DNA from: AC-51 sp963749895
GTDB lineage: Bacteria > Actinomycetota > UBA4738 > HRBIN12
Direction: 5' to 3'
Assembly (NCBI GenBank): GCA_963749895.1
Contig: CAVVOG010000002.1
Span: forward strand, 1 to 64,000
DNA: 64,000 nt
Numbering within the stretch: position 1 is the stretch's first letter; each line of letters begins with the position of its first letter. The notes under the pieces were generated by a model. That model saw only the letters and a program-made list of their open reading frames with translations, did not search any database and was not told the DNA's origin. Below are positions 34,516 through 42,999 of this stretch, in pieces. The translations under genes were made by a program, and so were the position numbers.

Positions 34516-37314
34516 ATGCCGGCGCCCGAGCTCCCCTCCGGAACCGTCACGATGCTCTTCACCGACGTCGAGGGGTCCACGAAGCTCCTGATCGAGCTCG
34601 GCGACGGCTACGCCGACGCGCTCCACGAGCACCGGCGGATCCTGCGGGAGGCGGCCGCGGCGCACGACGGTGTCGAGGTGGACAACCAGGGTGACGCATT
34701 GTTCATCGCCTTCGGTCGGACCTCCGACGCGATCGCCGCCGCGACGCAGGCACAGCAGGCGCTGGAGACCGGGCCGATCCGCGTGCGGATGGGCATCCAC
34801 ACCGGCGAACCCCGGCTCACCGAGGAAGGTTACGTCGGGCTGGACGTCCACAAGGCGGCCCGGATCGCCGCGGCCGGCCACGGCGGTCAGGTCCTGCTGT
34901 CGAGCGCGACGTACGCGCTGAGCGACGCCGACGCGATCGACCTCGGCAGGTTCCGCCTGAAGGATCTGAGCGTTCCCGAGCCGATCTACCAGCTGAGGAT
35001 CCCCGGCCTGCGGTCGAGCTTCCCGCCGCTGAAGACGCTCGAGACCGGTATGAAGAACCTCACGACCTACGGGACCTCGTTCCTGGGTCGGGACGAGGAG
35101 CTCACCGAGATCGAGCGGCGGCTGGATGACCCGACGTGCCGCCTGGTGACCCTGACCGGTCCCGGTGGCGTCGGGAAGACGCGACTCGCGCTGGAGGCGG
35201 CCGACCGTCGGGCGGGCCGCTACGCGCACGGCGTGCACCTCGTCAGCCTCGCGTCCGTCGCGACCGCCGACATGGTGGTGCCGGCCATCGCCGACACCCT
35301 GCAGTTCGCGATCGACGGCAGCCACAGCGGCTTCTCCGCGCTCGACCAGCTCCTCGACTACCTGGCCGAGCGGGAGCTGCTCCTGGTGCTCGACAACTTC
35401 GAGCACCTGGTCGGCGGCGCCGGCGTCGTCACGGAGCTGCTCGAGCGGGTACCTGCACTCGACGTGCTCGTGACCTCGCGCGAGCGACTCGACCTCCAGT
35501 CCGAGTGGGTGCTCGACGTCGGCGGGCTCGGCACCGACGACGGCGAGACCGGGCGGACGGCGCTGCACCTGTTCGTCGAGCGCGCACGATGGATGGGGGC
35601 GGAGGTGGCCCAGGAGGAGGACCGGGACGAGGTCATGCGCGTCTGCCGGCTCGTGGGGGGGATGCCGCTGGGCATCGAGCTGGCCGCCGCGTGGACCTCG
35701 GTGCTCTCGTGCCGTGAGATCGCGGACGAGATCGAGCGCGGGATCGGGTTCCTCGAGTCCTCGGCCCGCGACCTGGAGGATCGTCACCGAAGCCTCCGGG
35801 CGACGTTCGACGGATCCTGGGTCCTGCTCACCGCCGAACAGCGTCGGGCGTTGGCCGAGCTCTCGGTCCTGCGGGGCGCGTTCACGCGCGAGGCGGCCGA
35901 GGCGGTGGCCGGCGCGAACCTGCGGACCCTGCTCGAACTGGCGAACCGCTCGCTGCTGCGTCGCTCGCCTCTCGGTCGGTTCGAGCTCCACGAGCTGATC
36001 CGCCAGTACGCGGCCGGACACCTCGCCGCATCGTCCTCGGAGCACGACGCGGCACACGAGCGTCACGCCCGCTTCTACATCGGGCTGCTGAAGGATCGCC
36101 ACGAGGGGCTGCTCGACGAGCGGATGGTCGACTCGCGCGACGAGCTGCAGCTCGAAGGCGACAACCTCCTCGAGGCGGCGGCGTGGGCCGTCGAGCACTG
36201 GGGAGAGGGCGACGCCCTCGATGTGATCGCCACCCTCTACGACTTCTACTGGATGCAGAGCTGGTTCGAGGGGGTCCAGGGGTTGCGGCGCCTGGAGGAC
36301 CTGGTCGAGCCCGGCACCCCTCCGGCCGATGCCGGGCGCGTGCGGCTGAGCCTCGTCGTCCACCGCAACGCAGCCGAGACGGCGCTCGCCTACGAGGAGC
36401 GACTGGAGGCCGAGGCGCTCGAGTGTCTTCCGCGGCTCCGTGAGCTGGAGATGACCCGCGAGCTCGGCAAGTGCCTGACGGCGCTCGGCACGCTCGCGTG
36501 CTACGTGGACGTGTACGACGACTCGATCGCCTACCTCGAAGAGGCGGTCGAGGTCACGGCGGCGGCCAACGACGGGATCGAGTTCGGCGCCGCGCAGTCG
36601 TGGCTGGGCTTCTCCCGGCTCCTGGTCGACGACATCCCCGGAGCGCGAACGGCGTTCGAGGCCGGGCACGACGCGGTCGCCGATATGGGCAACGTCGTGC
36701 TCCGCGCGTACCTCATGAGCAAGCTCGGACTGCTCGCCGATGCTGAGTCGGTGTTCGACGACGCGCTCCGGATCCACCTGCAGGCGTCGGACCTGTTCGC
36801 GAGCGCCGGGGATGCCGGCGGGACCGGCTACGCGCTCAGCCGCGCGAGCGGGAGCGCCTACATGCTCGGGGACATGCAGGAGGCGATGCGGCTGGGGATC
36901 GCCGGGTACGAGGGCTTCGCCGAGGTGAACCACCGGTGGGGCATGATCGGGGCGCTCAGCAGGATCGCGTTCGCATCGATCGCGCTGGGCGACCTGCCGG
37001 GGGCGCGCATGCGGCTGCGTGACGCGCTCGAGCGAGCGCACGCGTCGCACGCCCACTCGTTGGAGATGCTGGCGCTGAGCGGTGTGGGGGTCCTGCTCGA
37101 GCGGGAGGGGAAGCGGCGCGAGGCGGCGGAGATCCTGACCTTCGCCCTGGACCCACTCGTCCTGCCACGGCTCTACTCCCTGGCGTCGCGGCCGGTGCTC
37201 GAGGAGCTGGAGCGGACGCTGCCGCCGGACGTGCTCGCCGAGGTGCAGGGGTCGGCGGCGAACCTGAAGCTGGACGACCTCGTCGACGAGGCGCTCCGCC
37301 GGCATCTCGCCTGA
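34516..37314 (+). CDS. Adenylate cyclase domain fused to STAND ATPase and TPR region
   Basis: 932 residues. The class III cyclase domain (1-160) has metal Asp17 (FTDVEGSTK) and Asp60 (DNQGDALF) and the segment HKAARIAAAGHGGQVLLSSA. A STAND/NB-ARC-like ATPase follows with Walker A GPGGVGKTR at about 215, Walker B LLLVLDNFEH at about 290 and the VTSRERL sensor. The rest (about 480-932) is helical TPR-like. In this family ligand binding to the repeats is thought to gate oligomerisation and cyclase or regulatory output. The frame continues to stop 37312-37314 with no breaks. It stands alone, downstream of the zinc-ribbon gene. Confidence 0.9.
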   Translation: MPAPELPSGTVTMLFTDVEGSTKLLIELGDGYADALHEHRRILREAAAAHDGVEVDNQGDALFIAFGRTSDAIAAATQAQQALETGPIRVRMGIHTGEPRLTEEGYVGLDVHKAARIAAAGHGGQVLLSSATYALSDADAIDLGRFRLKDLSVPEPIYQLRIPGLRSSFPPLKTLETGMKNLTTYGTSFLGRDEELTEIERRLDDPTCRLVTLTGPGGVGKTRLALEAADRRAGRYAHGVHLVSLASVATADMVVPAIADTLQFAIDGSHSGFSALDQLLDYLAERELLLVLDNFEHLVGGAGVVTELLERVPALDVLVTSRERLDLQSEWVLDVGGLGTDDGETGRTALHLFVERARWMGAEVAQEEDRDEVMRVCRLVGGMPLGIELAAAWTSVLSCREIADEIERGIGFLESSARDLEDRHRSLRATFDGSWVLLTAEQRRALAELSVLRGAFTREAAEAVAGANLRTLLELANRSLLRRSPLGRFELHELIRQYAAGHLAASSSEHDAAHERHARFYIGLLKDRHEGLLDERMVDSRDELQLEGDNLLEAAAWAVEHWGEGDALDVIATLYDFYWMQSWFEGVQGLRRLEDLVEPGTPPADAGRVRLSLVVHRNAAETALAYEERLEAEALECLPRLRELEMTRELGKCLTALGTLACYVDVYDDSIAYLEEAVEVTAAANDGIEFGAAQSWLGFSRLLVDDIPGARTAFEAGHDAVADMGNVVLRAYLMSKLGLLADAESVFDDALRIHLQASDLFASAGDAGGTGYALSRASGSAYMLGDMQEAMRLGIAGYEGFAEVNHRWGMIGALSRIAFASIALGDLPGARMRLRDALERAHASHAHSLEMLALSGVGVLLEREGKRREAAEILTFALDPLVLPRLYSLASRPVLEELERTLPPDVLAEVQGSAANLKLDDLVDEALRRHLA

Positions 37315-37448
37315 CGCCGATCCTGTCCGAGCGGCTCGAGACGAGCCCGATACGAAGCTCGCGGTCATCGATACGCGAGCAACAGGACCGAGTGGGCGAC
37401 CACAGGTCGCGACGGGTTGAGGTCGTCACCACGGGGTACGGTGGGACG

Positions 37449-37718
37449 GTGATCACGCGCGACGACCTCGAGACCATGACCTCCCGCGACCTGCACGATC
37501 GAGCGATCGGCTCGGCAAGGGCGGAGGGCGACCTCGACTGGCTCTGGCACCTCCTGCGCTCGATCCCCGCGGCCGAGGGCGAGGTCGGCGACCTCGAGGA
37601 CTCGGGGATGGACGTCGCGAGCACGGTCTCCGCGATCAACGGCTACACGCGGGCCGATCGCGATCTCCCGGATGCCCTTCGACCGCAGTACGTCGACTAC
37701 CTCCTGGAGCACCTGTAG
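37449..37718 (+). CDS. Small hypothetical protein
   Basis: 89 residues from GTG 37449 (ITRDDLETMTSRDLHDRAIG). It is helical and acidic, without membrane segments: helices ARAEGDLDWLWHLLRSIPAA and DALRPQYVDYLLEHL. No family is recognised. A Lys-rich mini-protein gene follows after about 100 bases. Confidence 0.6.
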   Translation: MITRDDLETMTSRDLHDRAIGSARAEGDLDWLWHLLRSIPAAEGEVGDLEDSGMDVASTVSAINGYTRADRDLPDALRPQYVDYLLEHL

Positions 37719-37821
37719 GCCACCCGTTGGCCACGCCGACGCATGGCGCCTCCCGACCGGCGATCCCCCCGGCGCGGCGAGGTGTGCCAGAGTGGGAGCC
37801 TCATCGATGAAAGGGGGAACG

Positions 37822-37959
37822 ATGGCCAGCAAGGACAAGGGCGGCGGCAAGGGATCGAAGACCGCCGCGAGCAAGACCCTGAAGGAGAAGCGCGCGGCCA
37901 AGAAGGCGAAGGGCCAGGGCGGCTCGAACTCGTCGGACTGGAGCGCGGGCACCAAGTAG
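37822..37959 (+). CDS. Lysine-rich mini-protein
   Basis: 45 residues starting MASKDKGGGKGSKTAASKTL, then KEKRAAKKAKGQGG and an SSDWSAGTK tail. AAAGGGGGAAC lies directly before ATG 37822 (an earlier ATG at 37807 lacks a site). It is highly basic and probably unstructured. Similar 'KTAASKTLKEKRAAK' proteins occur widely in actinobacteria; nucleic-acid or ribosome association is plausible but unproven. The methyltransferase gene starts eight bases later. Confidence 0.65.
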   Translation: MASKDKGGGKGSKTAASKTLKEKRAAKKAKGQGGSNSSDWSAGTK

Positions 37960-37967
37960 CGGGCGAC

Positions 37968-38678
37968 ATGCTCGCAGGTTCCTCACCGCGCACCCGGCAG
38001 GCGAAGGACCTCTTCGCCGCGCTGGGTCGGAACTACGAGCGCATGGGTGCGCTCCTGTCGTTCGGGCAGGATCCGCGGTGGCGCCGGTTCCTGGTGTCGC
38101 GAGTCCCGCGGGTGTCGCGGGTCCTCGACGTCGCGACCGGGACCGGGCTCGTGGCGAGGGAGCTCGCACGCTCCGGCCGCGCGGTGTCCGTCGTCGGGCT
38201 CGATCCGAGCGAGGGCATGCTCGGCCAGGGCCTCGGCCGGACCGACGGCGGCTCGATCGCGTTCGTCCTGGGTCGCGCCGAGATGCTCCCGTTCCCCGAC
38301 GCCACGTTCGACGCGCTCACCGTCACCTACCTCCTGCGCTACGTGGACGATCCGGCGGCGACGCTCGGCGAGCTCGCCCGCGTCGTCAGCCCCGGGGGCG
38401 TGATCGCGAGCCTAGAGTTCGGTGTGCCACCGAACCCGTTCTGGCGCGCGTGCTGGTGGGCGTACACGCGATCCGTGATGCCGGCGGCCGGGTCGCTCGT
38501 GTCCTGGGAGTGGTACCGCGTTGGCCGGTTCCTGGGCCCGAGTATCGAGGCGTTCTGGGCCCGCCATCCGCTGGAGGAGCAGCTCGCGATGTGGCGGTCG
38601 ACCGGCATCGCTCCGGTGCGCTGGCGCCGCCTGAGCCTGGGTGGCGGGATCGTCATCTGGGGGGTGCGTGGCGCATGA
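37968..38678 (+). CDS. Class I SAM-dependent methyltransferase (UbiE/MenG-like)
   Basis: 236 residues. The SAM-binding motif I is VLDVATGTGLVARELA; the acidic end of strand two is VVGLDPSEGML; motif II/III is LPFPDATFDALTVTYLLRYV; then VVSPGGVIASLEFG. The C-terminal region (FWRACWWAYTRSVMPAAGSL) matches menaquinone/ubiquinone methyltransferases. It may act on a quinone or related lipid. The stop overlaps the next ATG (ATGA), coupling it to a membrane protein. Confidence 0.82.
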   Translation: MLAGSSPRTRQAKDLFAALGRNYERMGALLSFGQDPRWRRFLVSRVPRVSRVLDVATGTGLVARELARSGRAVSVVGLDPSEGMLGQGLGRTDGGSIAFVLGRAEMLPFPDATFDALTVTYLLRYVDDPAATLGELARVVSPGGVIASLEFGVPPNPFWRACWWAYTRSVMPAAGSLVSWEWYRVGRFLGPSIEAFWARHPLEEQLAMWRSTGIAPVRWRRLSLGGGIVIWGVRGA

Positions 38679-39403
38679 GCAAGCCCGCCTTCTACGCGCT
38701 GACGCCGGGGGGCGCGCGCGACTACTGGACGCTCCTGCACCCGCCGTACACCCTGTGGCACCTGTCGTTCGTGGCGCTCGGCGCGTGCGTCGTCGACACG
38801 CTGCAGCTCGAGTACCTGGCGATGGCCCTCGTCGCATTCTTCCTCGCCGTGGGGGTCGCGGCGCACGCGCTCGACGAGCTCCACGGTCGGCCACTGCGGA
38901 CCGAGATCCCGCGCGGGGTGCTGATCACGCTCGCAACCGTCGGACTGCTGGGCGCGCTCGCGATCGGCGTCTACGGGTCGTCCCTCGTCTCCTGGTGGGG
39001 GCTGCTGTTCATCGGGATCGGCGGGTTCCTGGTGCCTGCCTACAACCTGGAATGGTTCGGAGGACGGTTCCACACCGACCTGGCGTTCGCCGTGATGTGG
39101 GGTGGGTTCCCGGCGCTCGCGGGCGGCTTCGCACAGACCGGACGGATCGACGCGCCCGTCCTACTGGTGGCGGCCGGGTGCGGGTACGTGGCGGCGACGC
39201 AACGTCGGTTGTCTACACCGGTCCGGCGGCTGCGTCGACGGGCCAGCAGCGTCGAGGGGAGCGTCGCGTACGACGACGGCACGATCGAGCCGATCGACGC
39301 GGCGGCGTTGACCGCCGCGCCAGAGGGTGCGCTCCGCCTCCTCTGGGTCGCGATGGTCCTGCTCGCGATCGGATCCGTGATCGCTCGCTGGCCCCTCCGA
39401 TGA
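38675..39403 (+). CDS. Polytopic membrane protein coupled to methyltransferase
   Basis: 242 residues, with about seven hydrophobic helices (for example YLAMALVAFFLAVGVAAHAL, GVLITLATVGLLGALAIGVY, WWGLLFIGIGGFLVPAYNLE). Between helices one and two it has an HALDELHGRPLRTEIPR loop with acidic and histidine residues. The last helix ends the protein (LWVAMVLLAIGSVIARWPL). UbiA-like motifs are not clear. Coupling to a quinone-type methyltransferase suggests a role in lipid or quinone metabolism; this is inference. Confidence 0.65.
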   Translation: MSKPAFYALTPGGARDYWTLLHPPYTLWHLSFVALGACVVDTLQLEYLAMALVAFFLAVGVAAHALDELHGRPLRTEIPRGVLITLATVGLLGALAIGVYGSSLVSWWGLLFIGIGGFLVPAYNLEWFGGRFHTDLAFAVMWGGFPALAGGFAQTGRIDAPVLLVAAGCGYVAATQRRLSTPVRRLRRRASSVEGSVAYDDGTIEPIDAAALTAAPEGALRLLWVAMVLLAIGSVIARWPLR

Positions 39404-39555
39404 CCCGATGAGCGATCGCGAGGATCCAGCTCGAGCGCTCCGGTCGGCTCCGGGAAGAACTCGGTCGCGTGGTCGAGCAGCTCCATGGGATGGGTCATCG
39501 TCAGCTCAGGATCCTCAGATGGGATAGCGTCGCCTCAGCCGACCGAGGGGGGATC

Positions 39556-40686
39556 ATGCGAGGCATCCGTTCCATCCGCGCCGTGGTCGCGACGATCGTG
39601 CTGTGCGGCACGGTCGTCGTCGCGCCGGTGCCGGCGACCGCGAAGGTCTGTCACGTCTGGAACCCGGGTCAGCCGCCGAGCATCGGGACCGCGAGCACGC
39701 TCGAAGGCGTCGACCTGATCTCCACGTGCGCGGGGTGGGCGGTCGGCTTCTCCCACGACGGCACGAAGACGCAGACGCTGATCGAGCGCTGGAACGGGAC
39801 GTCGTGGCGGGTCGTACCCAGCCCGAACGTCGGGACGCGCGACAACGTCCTGCGCGACGTGAAGGCGACGTCACCCACCAACGCGTGGGCGGTCGGCACC
39901 TACTACACGGCCACCGAGGAGCGCCCCTTGATCCTCCACTGGGACGGCTCGGCGTGGACGCGGCAGCGGGTGCCCGCCGTGGGCGACACCGGTGCCGCGC
40001 TGTTCGACATCGCCGCGACCTCCGCCACGAACGCGTGGGCGGTCGGGCGCGTCTTCGAAGGCGGCGTCTCCAAGACCCTGATCTTCCGGTGGAACGGATC
40101 TTCGTGGAGGCGCCAGGACAGCCCCAACCTCCCGAGCCCGAACAACGTGCTCGAGGGCGTCGGCGCCTCGTCGTCGAGCAACGCGTGGGCGGTCGGGGGG
40201 GCGAACGGCAACCGTCCGCTGATCCTGCGCTGGAACGGCACCAAGTGGCGGCTCGCGAAGACTCCCACCCTGAACCTCAACAACTCGCTCCTTGGCGACG
40301 TGGCCGCGCTGTCCGCCTCGAACGCCTACGCGGTGGGGATCGAGTACACGACGGACGGGCGACGAACGCTGATCATGCGTTGGAACGGGACCGCGTGGAA
40401 GCGGCAGCGCTCCCCGAACCCCGCGGCGGGCGGGGACAACGACCTCTACGACGTGGCGGCGGCGTCGCCGAACGCCCTGTGGGCGGTCGGCGCCGCGACC
40501 GGCACCGAGTCGCGGGCGATGATCCTGCACTGGAACGGCACCAGGTGGATCCGCGAGAAGACGCCGAACCTGGGGAGCGGCAACGACGAGCTGCTGTCGG
40601 TGGACGTCGCGAACGACGGCTACGTCTGGGCGGTCGGGCACTACTTCGACCCGACCGAGAACGCGCTCGGGCTCCACTGCTGCTAG
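39556..40686 (+). CDS. Secreted 'WAVG' beta-propeller protein, paralogue of 26556
   Basis: 376 residues from ATG 39556 with GAGGGGGGATC upstream. Signal peptide AVVATIVLCGTVVVAPVPAT. Seven or so repeats of the type TNAWAVGTYYTATEERPLIL ... HWDGSAWTRQ ... PN. It ends ENALGLHCC, the same CC end as the paralogue at 26556-27656. Two N-terminal cysteines (KVCHVWNPG, STCAGWAVG) are available for pairing. Probably an extracellular seven-bladed propeller. Confidence 0.8.
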   Translation: MRGIRSIRAVVATIVLCGTVVVAPVPATAKVCHVWNPGQPPSIGTASTLEGVDLISTCAGWAVGFSHDGTKTQTLIERWNGTSWRVVPSPNVGTRDNVLRDVKATSPTNAWAVGTYYTATEERPLILHWDGSAWTRQRVPAVGDTGAALFDIAATSATNAWAVGRVFEGGVSKTLIFRWNGSSWRRQDSPNLPSPNNVLEGVGASSSSNAWAVGGANGNRPLILRWNGTKWRLAKTPTLNLNNSLLGDVAALSASNAYAVGIEYTTDGRRTLIMRWNGTAWKRQRSPNPAAGGDNDLYDVAAASPNALWAVGAATGTESRAMILHWNGTRWIREKTPNLGSGNDELLSVDVANDGYVWAVGHYFDPTENALGLHCC

Positions 40687-40808
40687 CCCGAACGGGAACG
40701 GGTCCCGTGGGTCCAGATCCCCGCATGCGGCGGACCTGAGGGTGTGTGGGCCGGCGGTGGCGGTCAGCGGCTCGATACCGACCAGCTGCTCCGCCGGCGA
40801 GACTCGGC

Positions 40809-42074
40809 CTACGACCCGCCGGGGGTCACGCGCAGGACGACCGCTTCGTGGGACCCGACCGTCGTCGCGAACCGGTCGGTCGCGGCGCCGAGGTCCCGGT
40901 GCGCCCAGAGGTCACGGACCGTGGCCACGGAGGGACCGAGGCCCAGGTCTTCCTGCCACGCGACGACGATCTCGGCGCGCTCGGGACCGCGGTTCAGCAA
41001 GGCGACGCCCCGGTCGCCGTCGGCGAGGGGCTTCGCGAACACCTCGAGGTCGCCGTCCCTCCGCACCCGGGAGGCCTGCCGCCCGAGCGGATCTTGGTTC
41101 AGCGCGATCACCTCGGTGTTCGTCAGCGTCTCGATCGTGTACGCGTCCATCCGCGTGAGATCGCTCCCGACGATCAGCGGTGACGACAGGATCGCCCACA
41201 TCGAGAAGTGGGTGCGGTACTCCTCGGGGGTGGCTCCGTCCCCGACGAGCGCCCCGTCTCCGTTCAGGTTGACGACGAGCATGTCGTAGTCGTTCCATCC
41301 CCCGGGCCCCGAGAAGTCCTCCAGCCCGACGCCCCGATCGATCATGTCGAGCACGTCGAAGTAGTACCCCTCCCGGTGGCCGGGGAGGTCGAAGTCGTCG
41401 GTGATGTCCTGCCCGATCCGCCAGTGATGCCCGCCGGCGTCGCGGGCCCACGTCCACACGTCGTCCCAGCCGCAGTGGCAGACGTGCAGGACGATGTCGC
41501 GACCGGTCGCCTTCAGGGCCTCCGACATCGCCCGGTGCAGTCCGATGACGCCTTCCCCGCCCTCCCCGGGCCAGCAGCAGGAGTCGTACTTCAGGTGATC
41601 GACGCCCCACGAGGCGAAGAGCTCCGCGTCCTCGCGCTCGTGGCCGTTGCTCCCCGTGTACCCCGCGCACGTCTCGACGCCCGGACCCGAGTAGATGCCG
41701 AGCTTCATGCCTCGGTCGTGCACGTGGTCCGCGAGGTACGCGATCCCCCTCGGGAACTTGTCCGGGTCGTAGGTCAGGTCGTGGAGGAACCGGGAGCCTC
41801 GGATCTTCTGCCACCCGTCGTCGAGCATCACGTACTCCCAGCCGGCGTCCCTCATGCCGCTGTCGACGATCGCGTCGGCGGTGCGGAGGATCTTCTCTTC
41901 ATCGATCTCGTCGCCGTAGACGTTCCAGCTGTTCCACCCCATCGGGGGTGTGGCCGCGAGGAGCTTCGCGTCCTCCGTGGCCGGCTCCTCGGTACAGGCC
42001 GCGAGGATCGCCGCCGCGCCGGGGAGCGCGACGCCGGTCGCGGCCACCGCCTTCAGGAACTCCCGGCGATCGAT
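40809..42074 (-). CDS. GH27-family alpha-galactosidase, Tat lipoprotein, possible AUC start
   Basis: 421 residues if read from ATC 42072-42074. From there the protein begins IDRREFLKAVAATGVALPGA with a lipobox ending LAAC: a twin-arginine lipoprotein signal. AGGAGG lies six bases upstream and overlaps the stop of the preceding gene. The conventional alternative, GTG 42045-42047, would lose the RR motif. The GH27 barrel shows MGWNSWN, the nucleophile Asp in HLKYDSCCW, the acid/base Asp in GGWNDYDML and a C-terminal beta domain. It should release terminal alpha-galactose (or similar) outside the cell. Third gene of the cyclase-OpuAC operon. Confidence 0.85.
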   Translation of the reverse strand: MDRREFLKAVAATGVALPGAAAILAACTEEPATEDAKLLAATPPMGWNSWNVYGDEIDEEKILRTADAIVDSGMRDAGWEYVMLDDGWQKIRGSRFLHDLTYDPDKFPRGIAYLADHVHDRGMKLGIYSGPGVETCAGYTGSNGHEREDAELFASWGVDHLKYDSCCWPGEGGEGVIGLHRAMSEALKATGRDIVLHVCHCGWDDVWTWARDAGGHHWRIGQDITDDFDLPGHREGYYFDVLDMIDRGVGLEDFSGPGGWNDYDMLVVNLNGDGALVGDGATPEEYRTHFSMWAILSSPLIVGSDLTRMDAYTIETLTNTEVIALNQDPLGRQASRVRRDGDLEVFAKPLADGDRGVALLNRGPERAEIVVAWQEDLGLGPSVATVRDLWAHRDLGAATDRFATTVGSHEAVVLRVTPGGS

Positions 42075-42084
42075 CGCGCGCCTC

Positions 42085-42999
42085 CTACACGAGTCCTGCG
42101 AGGACGAGGAACTCCCTGGCCACGCTCGAGACGTCCTGACCGTCGATCGTGACCTTGCCCACCAGCGTGGTCACGATCTCGTGCGTCAGCTCGGCGCTCA
42201 CCGCGTCGAGCGCGGCACGGACCTCGTCACTCAGCGCGTCCGCCCGGACGACCGGCGTGATGTGCTCGGCGTTCTGCAGGTACTTGTCGTCCACCAGAGG
42301 GACGAAGCCGTTCGCCTCGATGCTCGGGTCGGTGGAGAACAGCAGGCCGATCTGCACGTCGTCGCTCTTGAGCGCCTCGACGGTCTGCGGCCCCCCGACG
42401 TCGAGCGGTTCGAAGACGTCGAACAGGATGCCGTAGGTGTCCCTCAGCCCGGCCAGACAGAAGGGACGCTGCGGGCACTCGGGCGGTCCGCCGAACGTCA
42501 GCTGGTCCGCCACGTCCGCGAGCGACGTCATCGTGGTCAGGCCGAACCGCCGCGCCGTCTCGGCGTTCGCGACGAACTGGTTCGTGTCTTGGACCCGTGA
42601 GGGCCTCAGGACCTCGATCCCCTGGGGCTCCAGCAGCGCACGCAACCGCTGGACCACGACATCGCTCTGGCTCGATGCCTCGGCGTTCGGATCGACGAAC
42701 GACAGCAACGACGACAGGTACTCGGGCTTGATGTCGATCTGGCCCGATTCCAAGGCGTGCTGCGAGAGCTCACGCGATCGCAGGTCCAGGTCGCGTTCGA
42801 CCGTGTACCCGGCATGTTCGAGTACCTGGGCGTACATCTCCGCCACGAGCTGGTTCTCGGCGAACGCGCCCGAGACCCCGACGACGATCGTCCCCTTCGT
42901 TCCCGGCTCGGCGTCCCGGGTCGGCGACGACGTCGCCGTGCAGCCGACGGTCACGACGACGAACACCAGCAGGGCGGCGACCCGGGAGCCGTGCCTCAC
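42085..42999 (-). CDS. Glycine-betaine/osmoprotectant-type ABC substrate-binding lipoprotein
   Basis: 304 residues from GTG 42997-42999, overlapping the cyclase stop (GTGA). The lipobox is VFVVVTVGC. The mature OpuAC fold begins GTIVVGVSGAFAENQLVAEM and shows hinge-type repeats (ESGQIDIKPEYLSSLLSFVD; VQIGLLFSTDPSIEANGFVP). The permease and ATPase usually found beside such genes are absent; instead it sits between an adenylate cyclase and an alpha-galactosidase. It binds betaine, choline, proline-betaine or similar; the exact ligand is unknown. It may serve a remote transporter or signal to the cyclase. Confidence 0.85.
   Translation of the reverse strand: MRHGSRVAALLVFVVVTVGCTATSSPTRDAEPGTKGTIVVGVSGAFAENQLVAEMYAQVLEHAGYTVERDLDLRSRELSQHALESGQIDIKPEYLSSLLSFVDPNAEASSQSDVVVQRLRALLEPQGIEVLRPSRVQDTNQFVANAETARRFGLTTMTSLADVADQLTFGGPPECPQRPFCLAGLRDTYGILFDVFEPLDVGGPQTVEALKSDDVQIGLLFSTDPSIEANGFVPLVDDKYLQNAEHITPVVRADALSDEVRAALDAVSAELTHEIVTTLVGKVTIDGQDVSSVAREFLVLAGLV

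Noticed and set aside
34393..37368. 991-codon open frame antisense to the cyclase-STAND gene
   Set aside because: No motifs or domains, and composition typical of the reverse complement of GC-rich coding DNA. The plus-strand gene has clear cyclase and P-loop motifs.
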